Origin: an uncultured Eubacteriales bacterium
Lineage (GTDB): Bacteria > Bacillota > Clostridia > Oscillospirales > Acutalibacteraceae
Length of the DNA: 10,407 bases
Assembly (NCBI GenBank): GCA_900320925.1
Contig: ONUD01000126.1
Location: 1 to 10,407, forward strand
Direction: 5' to 3'
Part shown: positions 6,681-10,407 of the stretch, piece by piece
How positions within the stretch are numbered: the first letter of the stretch is position 1
How the letters are laid out: every line of letters begins with the position of its first letter
Position numbers and translations under genes: made by a program
The notes under the pieces: model-generated
Seen by the model: the letters and a program-made list of their open reading frames with translations, nothing else
Told to the model about the DNA's origin: nothing
The model's database searches: none

Positions 6681-8022
6681 TACTGCGGACACCAATGATT
6701 TCAATTTCGCTGTCCGAGGGCATTACCAGTCCCTTAAGATTATGATACGGCAAAATGCACTTTCGGAATCCCAGTCTTGCCGCCTCGGATACTCTCATGG
6801 CGGCACGGTTGACGGAGCGTATCTCCCCCGTCAGCCCTACTTCTCCGAATGCCAGTACATCTTCGGGAACGACAATCTCTTTCAGACTGCTGACCAGTGC
6901 CAGTGCAACCGCAAGGTCAGTAGCAGGCTCGTCCAGACGCAAGCCCCCGATAACATTGATATAAGCGTCCATGCTGGAAAAAAAGTACCCGCACTTCTTT
7001 TCCAGCACCGCTAACAGCATGGACATTCGGTTATAGTCAAAGCCCGTTGACATTCTTCGTGCATTGCCGTAGCCGGAGTTTGTAACCAAGCCCTGTATTT
7101 CTGCCAAAATCGGTCGGGAACCCTCCATCGTACAGGCAACGCACGTTCCCGATACATTCTTCGGTCTGCCCGACAGAAGCATCAAAGACGGATTTTCCAC
7201 TTCGCTGAGACCTGTATCCCCCATCTGAAATACACCGATTTCATTGGTAGAGCCGTACCGATTCTTGACAGCACGCAAAATACGGTAAGACATCTGCTTG
7301 TCGCCCTCAAAGTACAGTACGGCATCTACAATATGCTCCAAGACCTTTGGCCCTGCAATCGCACCGTCCTTGTTGACGTGTCCGACCACTATGCAGGGAA
7401 TATCCAGCATTTTGGAAGTTCTCATCAGGATATTGGTACATTCTCTTACCTGTGTCACACTTCCCGGAGAGGAACTCAGCTCCTTGAAATTCATTGTCTG
7501 TATGGAGTCTATCATGACTAAATCAGGCTTTTCGGTCTGTATCTGGTCAGCAATGACCTCTACATCCGTCTCCGTCATGACAAGCAGATTCTCACAATTC
7601 ACCCCTAATCGTGAGGCACGCAGTTTGATTTGTCTTTTGGATTCCTCACCGGAAATATAGAGAATTTTCAGTATCTTGCCAAGGTGGTTGCAAATTTGCA
7701 GTAAAATGGTCGACTTGCCGATACCAGGATCGCCCCCCAGCAGTACCAGTGAACCTTTGACAATACCGCCCCCAAGTACCCTGTCAAGCTCTTTGGAGCC
7801 TGTATAGTAGCGTTCCTCGTCCTGTGTGGAAATCTCCGATATTCTGACCGGCATGGACGAGGAACGGACTCTTTTCTGAGGGGCAGGCAGACCTGCTTTG
7901 GAAGATTCCCTCACTTCCTCGCTAAAGGTATTCCACTCCATGCAGGACGGACATTTTCCGTACCACTTGCCGCTTTCATAGCCGCACTGTGAACATACGA
8001 ATACACTCTTGATTTTTCCCAT
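6649..8022 (-). CDS. radA: DNA repair/recombination ATPase RadA (Sms)
   Basis: RadA is a hexameric DnaB-like helicase that drives branch migration in homologous recombination and repair together with RecA. At 457 residues it has full length and all domains: a C4 zinc finger with Cys10, Cys13, Cys24 and Cys27; a RecA-like ATPase with Walker A GGDPGIGKST (96-105) and Walker B LVMIDS (168-173); the RadA signature KNRYGST (253-259; usually KNRFG); and a C-terminal Lon-protease-like domain (about 285-457) including INVIGGLRLDEPATDLA, where the protease active site is not conserved, as usual for RadA. The ATG follows the stop codon of the amidase gene with no gap (TAAATG), and a GGAAG ribosome binding site lies inside the amidase coding end, so the two are coupled. 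The 3' end overlaps the small plus-strand gene, and no terminator hairpin was seen there. Confidence 0.97.
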   Translation of the reverse strand: MGKIKSVFVCSQCGYESGKWYGKCPSCMEWNTFSEEVRESSKAGLPAPQKRVRSSSMPVRISEISTQDEERYYTGSKELDRVLGGGIVKGSLVLLGGDPGIGKSTILLQICNHLGKILKILYISGEESKRQIKLRASRLGVNCENLLVMTETDVEVIADQIQTEKPDLVMIDSIQTMNFKELSSSPGSVTQVRECTNILMRTSKMLDIPCIVVGHVNKDGAIAGPKVLEHIVDAVLYFEGDKQMSYRILRAVKNRYGSTNEIGVFQMGDTGLSEVENPSLMLLSGRPKNVSGTCVACTMEGSRPILAEIQGLVTNSGYGNARRMSTGFDYNRMSMLLAVLEKKCGYFFSSMDAYINVIGGLRLDEPATDLAVALALVSSLKEIVVPEDVLAFGEVGLTGEIRSVNRAAMRVSEAARLGFRKCILPYHNLKGLVMPSDSEIEIIGVRSIRDAVAALGG

Positions 8023-8742
8023 TTAATCGCTTCCTTTATTGACATATCCCATGATTCCGCAGAAAACGGAAAATGCCATCTTTTGTTGATAGTCACTGTC
8101 AGCCAGCTTTTTGGCTTCCTGCTCGTTGGAGAGAAATCCGCACTCTACAATCACCGCAGGCACCTTTGCCTGATTTAAAATATAGATATTGCTGTCGGCA
8201 GGCTTCAATTCCCGCTGATTATCAGGCTGTAGCATACCTGTCACGGACTTCCGCAGTTCTTCTGCCAGTTCTCTGCTTTGAGCATGATTTTTGGAATAGA
8301 ACATCTGTGTTCCAAAATACTGACTTTGTTCAAACTTGTTCTGATGGATACTGACAAGAATACGGTTTGTACCGTCATTGATGATTTTGACCCTGTTTTT
8401 GAGGTCAGAAACCTTTTGTTCTCTTGTCGTAGCGGCAGAAGCGTCACCGATGGATATATCACTCTCCCTTGTCATCACTACCTGACAGCCGCTTGCACGG
8501 AGCATATCCCTCAGCTTTAAGGCAATGCTCAGATTGATATTTTTTTCCATGATACCGTTGGCTACAGCACCGCTGTCCTCTCCTCCATGCCCCGCATCAA
8601 TCACAATGACAGGACGTACCTGATGGTCTGCCGACACGCTGATACTGTCATCTGCCTGAAAAGCCGTATACAGCAGTCCTCCAAACAAAAAAATACACAG
8701 CAGTGTCACCGAACAGTAACCATATACTTTCAGCTTTTCCAC
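8023..8742 (-). CDS. cwlD: N-acetylmuramoyl-L-alanine amidase, CwlD-like (Amidase_3)
   Basis: Zinc amidase that cuts the bond between MurNAc and L-Ala in peptidoglycan. In endospore formers CwlD, with PdaA, makes muramic-delta-lactam in the spore cortex. The 239 residues match the CwlD length (237 in B. subtilis). A single membrane anchor spans about residues 9-28 and the catalytic domain lies outside the membrane. Residues: VIDAGHGGEDSGA with zinc ligand His52, ligand Glu66 in MEKN, ligand His133 in SIHQN, and catalytic Glu200 in VIVECGFLSN, all present. The GTG at 8742 is preferred over another GTG at 8775 because an AGAGGTGATC ribosome binding site ends two bases before it and the extra residues would lie over that site and a TATAAT. 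Whether it works in sporulation or vegetative wall turnover is open. Confidence 0.9.
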   Translation of the reverse strand: MEKLKVYGYCSVTLLCIFLFGGLLYTAFQADDSISVSADHQVRPVIVIDAGHGGEDSGAVANGIMEKNINLSIALKLRDMLRASGCQVVMTRESDISIGDASAATTREQKVSDLKNRVKIINDGTNRILVSIHQNKFEQSQYFGTQMFYSKNHAQSRELAEELRKSVTGMLQPDNQRELKPADSNIYILNQAKVPAVIVECGFLSNEQEAKKLADSDYQQKMAFSVFCGIMGYVNKGSD

Positions 8743-8760
8743 TCGATCACCTCTCTCTGC

Positions 8761-8766
8761 ATTATA
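8761..8766 (-). promoter_or_regulatory. Possible internal -10 element upstream of cwlD
   Basis: The minus strand reads GCATATAATGC here, with a perfect TATAAT (8766 to 8761). No good sigma-A -35 lies 16-18 bases upstream. The octamer CATATAAT also resembles the sigma-E -10 (CATACAAT) at seven of eight positions, but a matching -35 was not found. Start would be near 8754, leaving a leader of only about 12 bases that just includes the ribosome binding site. It would separate cwlD-radA expression from the lipoprotein gene. Confidence 0.3.
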
Positions 8767-8792
8767 TGCCCCCACACAAGAATTTAGTATTC

Positions 8793-8815
8793 AGAGTGGA
8801 GTTTGGAGAGTGGAG
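8793..8815. repeat. Short direct repeat (9 bases, twice)
   Basis: AGAGTGGAG occurs at 8793-8801 and again at 8807-8815, a 14-base period, in the 76-base gap between the lipoprotein stop and the cwlD start. The surrounding strand is purine-rich, with GTGGAG and GGAGAG units. No function is evident. No terminator is seen in this gap, so read-through from the lipoprotein gene into cwlD is likely. Confidence 0.6.
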
Positions 8816-8818
8816 CTG

Positions 8819-9685
8819 TCATTCCGATTCACTCTCTACAATGGTATAGTTCTTGGGAACGGTAAACAGATTCTGGTCAGGGGAAGAAGTCAGTGCATTG
8901 ACAGTGAGTACAGAAGTCTGCTTGTTTTTATCGGTGCTGGTAAGGTATTTGGGGGTGTCACCGTCAAAGTATACCTTGACGGTATAGGGGTCAGCTTTAT
9001 ACTCTTCAAAGCTGTACAGACTGCCTTGATATTCCTCTGAACCGCTGCGGGTATATTGCAGGGATTCCAGCCCAAAGCTATGGGACAGATAGGCAAGAAT
9101 CTGATTCACCACTGCATCAACAGAGGTTTCAGCAGAAACTTCCTGCAAGCTGTCCGTTTGTTCCGTATGACGGGCAATTTGGGCAGTGTCATCAATCTGA
9201 TAGACTCCATCATCATTGCTGATAAATTTCAGAGTTTCCTCTCCCAGTGAAATGCTTTCCATCAAGCCGTCACTGCTTTTGGCAATCTGAATGTCAAACT
9301 GGGAGGTCAATCCTCCAAACAGCACAATATCCCCTCTCACATCCATATAGATACTGTCATTGTCGGCTGTTTCGTCCAGAACGGCTTTTGTCTTGTCGCC
9401 CAGCTTTTCCACATCGACAAGCTGGCTGATTACTTCTCTTGTACGGCTGTCAGAAGAAACGTCCCTGTGTGAAGCTTCTTCTGACACGGAAGCTTTCTGC
9501 GAAGATTCCTGTTCCCTTCTCTCTTGGGAAGATGGTTCCATACTGCTTTCCGCCTCAGAAGATTCCTGCACACTGCTTTCGGGCATGGCAATGGAAAACT
9601 CCTTGTCAGACTGCTGGGGCTGTCCGCACGAAGCCATCATCACCGCTGACAGCAAAACTCCTATCATGGTCATTATTTTTTTCAT
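8819..9685 (-). CDS. Secreted lipoprotein with Ser/Glu-rich stalk, function unknown
   Basis: A 288-residue protein starting MKKIMTMIGVLLSAVMMASCG, a lipoprotein signal peptide with lipobox ending at Cys20 (MASC). Residues about 25-80 are low-complexity, rich in Ser, Glu and Gln with repeated ESS triplets, which would act as a flexible stalk outside the membrane. The remaining 200 residues form an ordered domain with alternating beta-strand-like segments (YMDVRGDIVLFGG, FDIQIAKSSDG, LKFISNDDGVYQID, TVKVYFDGDTPKYLTS). Its style recalls the LolA/LppX-type lipoprotein fold, but no diagnostic motif was found, so the fold is only a guess. The ATG has an AGGAG site nine bases upstream. It is the likely first gene of an operon with cwlD and radA, so a role at the cell envelope is plausible but unproven. 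Confidence 0.82.
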   Translation of the reverse strand: MKKIMTMIGVLLSAVMMASCGQPQQSDKEFSIAMPESSVQESSEAESSMEPSSQERREQESSQKASVSEEASHRDVSSDSRTREVISQLVDVEKLGDKTKAVLDETADNDSIYMDVRGDIVLFGGLTSQFDIQIAKSSDGLMESISLGEETLKFISNDDGVYQIDDTAQIARHTEQTDSLQEVSAETSVDAVVNQILAYLSHSFGLESLQYTRSGSEEYQGSLYSFEEYKADPYTVKVYFDGDTPKYLTSTDKNKQTSVLTVNALTSSPDQNLFTVPKNYTIVESESE

Positions 9686-9714
9686 TGTATGATACTCCTT
9701 TCTTTCATGCTATG

Positions 9715-9743
9715 ATTATAACATATCTCTTCCCCTTCTACAA
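9715..9743 (-). promoter_or_regulatory. Sigma-A-type promoter of the lipoprotein-cwlD-radA unit
   Basis: On the minus strand TTGTAG (9743 to 9738), a 17-base spacer and TATAAT (9720 to 9715) with an extended TGT in front form the best promoter in the window. Transcription would start near 9708, giving a leader of about 22 bases that carries the AGGAG site of the lipoprotein gene. Confidence 0.75.
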
Positions 9744-9832
9744 TCCATACTTATGGGATTTTGTCAAAAGAAATGCTGGAAATTGGATAGTGCAAATATT
9801 AACAGAATGTTCATAGATAACAGGAGATAGTA

Positions 9833-9841
9833 TGCTATAAT
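9833..9841 (+). promoter_or_regulatory. Candidate extended -10 promoter of the solute-binding protein gene
   Basis: TGCTATAAT (9833-9841) is a perfect extended -10. The -35 region is poor (ATAGAT at 9813-9818 with a 17-base spacer). Start near 9848 gives a leader of about 60 bases. I see no riboswitch-like or T-box-like structure in it, and it is too short for most. The rest of the 9686-9908 gap holds the divergent promoter and AT-rich DNA only. Confidence 0.6.
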
Positions 9842-9908
9842 AGAAGAGTTGAGATGAATGTGATTTTCATTATCAAGCAAAAAAATATTGATTTAGGAGA
9901 CGTTGAAG

Positions 9909-10407
9909 ATGGCTAACATGAAAAAAGTAGTAGCTCTGATGGCTGCCATGACACTCACAGCAGGTATTTGTACGGGATGCGGCGAGAATAACAATACCCA
10001 AAATACCGCTTCCTCCACCCCTGCATCGGTTGCTGAAACTTCCGCAGAAGCAACAGGTATTACCAAATCCGAAGATCTGAAAGACAAAAAAGTAGGCGTG
10101 CAGAACGGTACCACAGGTGCCATCATTGCGGGCGATTTTGTATCGGAAGAAGAAGGCGGCGAAGTGATGCACTTTTCCACCTACTCGGAAACAATCTTGT
10201 CGCTGCTTCAGGACAAAATCGACTGCGTGATTATGGATGAACAACCTGCCAAGGTATTTGTTGCCAAGAATGAAGGCTTGAAAATCGTGGATCAGGAACT
10301 GACAGATGAGGATTATGCCGCCGTCATTGCCAAGTCCAACACCGACCTGCTGGAAAGTGTCAACAAGGCTATGGCAGAACTCAAAGAGGACGGTACATTG
10401 GATAAAA
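9909..10407 (+). CDS. Amino-acid-type ABC transporter solute-binding lipoprotein, 5' part, unusual lobe order
   Basis: Open to the right edge, 166 codons seen. The protein starts MANMKKVVALMAAMTLTAG and has a lipobox-like CTGC with lipid cysteine at 24 (a nearby Cys21 has a poorer context), then a Thr/Ser/Ala-rich linker to about residue 50. The folded part begins at SEDLKDKKVGVQNGTTG (54-70), which in SBP_bac_3 proteins opens the second lobe. It continues with LLQDKIDCVIMDEQPAKVFV (99-118) and the late helix NKAMAELKEDGTLDK (152-166). The usual first lobe, with its FPPFE and VGFDVDLA motifs, does not precede it. Such proteins bind amino acids outside the cell and hand them to an ABC permease, which is expected downstream. 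The ATG has a TAGGAG site nine bases upstream; the internal ATG three codons later is an alternative. The frame is intact. Confidence 0.88.
   Translation, partial: MANMKKVVALMAAMTLTAGICTGCGENNNTQNTASSTPASVAETSAEATGITKSEDLKDKKVGVQNGTTGAIIAGDFVSEEEGGEVMHFSTYSETILSLLQDKIDCVIMDEQPAKVFVAKNEGLKIVDQELTDEDYAAVIAKSNTDLLESVNKAMAELKEDGTLDK

Noticed and set aside
9873..10244. Minus-strand open frame of 123 codons opposite the solute-binding protein
   Set aside because: It is antisense to a gene with lipobox, ribosome binding site and family motifs, and has no features of its own.
1..10407. Defence, mobile, toxin-antitoxin or biosynthetic system
   Set aside because: I looked for transposases, integrases, restriction or CRISPR genes, terminal repeats and CRISPR-like repeat arrays on both strands and found none. 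Nearly all the DNA is explained by conserved core genes with short gaps.

Overview
The window looks like chromosomal housekeeping DNA from a Gram-positive member of the Clostridia, most like a Ruminococcus or another Oscillospiraceae. The evidence is an HprK and a WhiA, strong AGGAGG-type ribosome binding sites, TGnTATAAT promoters, lipobox lipoproteins, a DUF1540-type cysteine-rich miniprotein, a short clostridial peptide deformylase and a CwlD-like amidase. The genus is inferred from protein style only. No tRNA, rRNA, CRISPR array, insertion sequence or prophage gene is visible.

Left block (1-2985, minus strand): a tight operon hprK - murB - rapZ - whiA. Gaps are 10 and 9 bases, then a 1-base TAATG overlap. 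It joins the sensor kinase of carbon catabolite control (HprK), a cytoplasmic peptidoglycan precursor enzyme (MurB), a P-loop nucleotide-binding protein (RapZ/YvcJ) and the WhiA regulator, which runs off the left edge. A divergent promoter region at about 2930-3097 also serves a GT4 glycosyltransferase on the plus strand (3098-4267).

Middle block (4258-6680): a strong 13-bp hairpin lies between the convergent glycosyltransferase and Na+/Pi cotransporter-PhoU genes and can stop transcription from both sides. The transporter is preceded by a perfect 22-bp AT-rich palindrome next to a possible extended -10. Upstream of that lies a short peptide deformylase with an altered motif I, and then, divergently, a 47-residue cysteine-rich protein whose tail overlaps the 3' end of radA.

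Right block (6649-9743, minus strand): a putative operon of a lipoprotein with a Ser/Glu-rich stalk, a membrane-anchored N-acetylmuramoyl-L-alanine amidase (cwlD-like) and radA. The cwlD stop and radA start abut directly (TAAATG). At the right edge, on the plus strand, is the 5' part of a solute-binding lipoprotein. It begins directly with what is normally the second lobe of the amino-acid-binding fold, suggesting a permuted or tandem-lobe receptor that continues outside the window.

I found no clearly new multi-gene system. The most notable points are the unusual lobe order of the binding protein, the deformylase lacking its motif I glutamine, the palindrome at the transporter promoter, the cysteine-rich miniprotein overlapping radA, and a glycosyltransferase lacking the first Glu of the EX7E motif.
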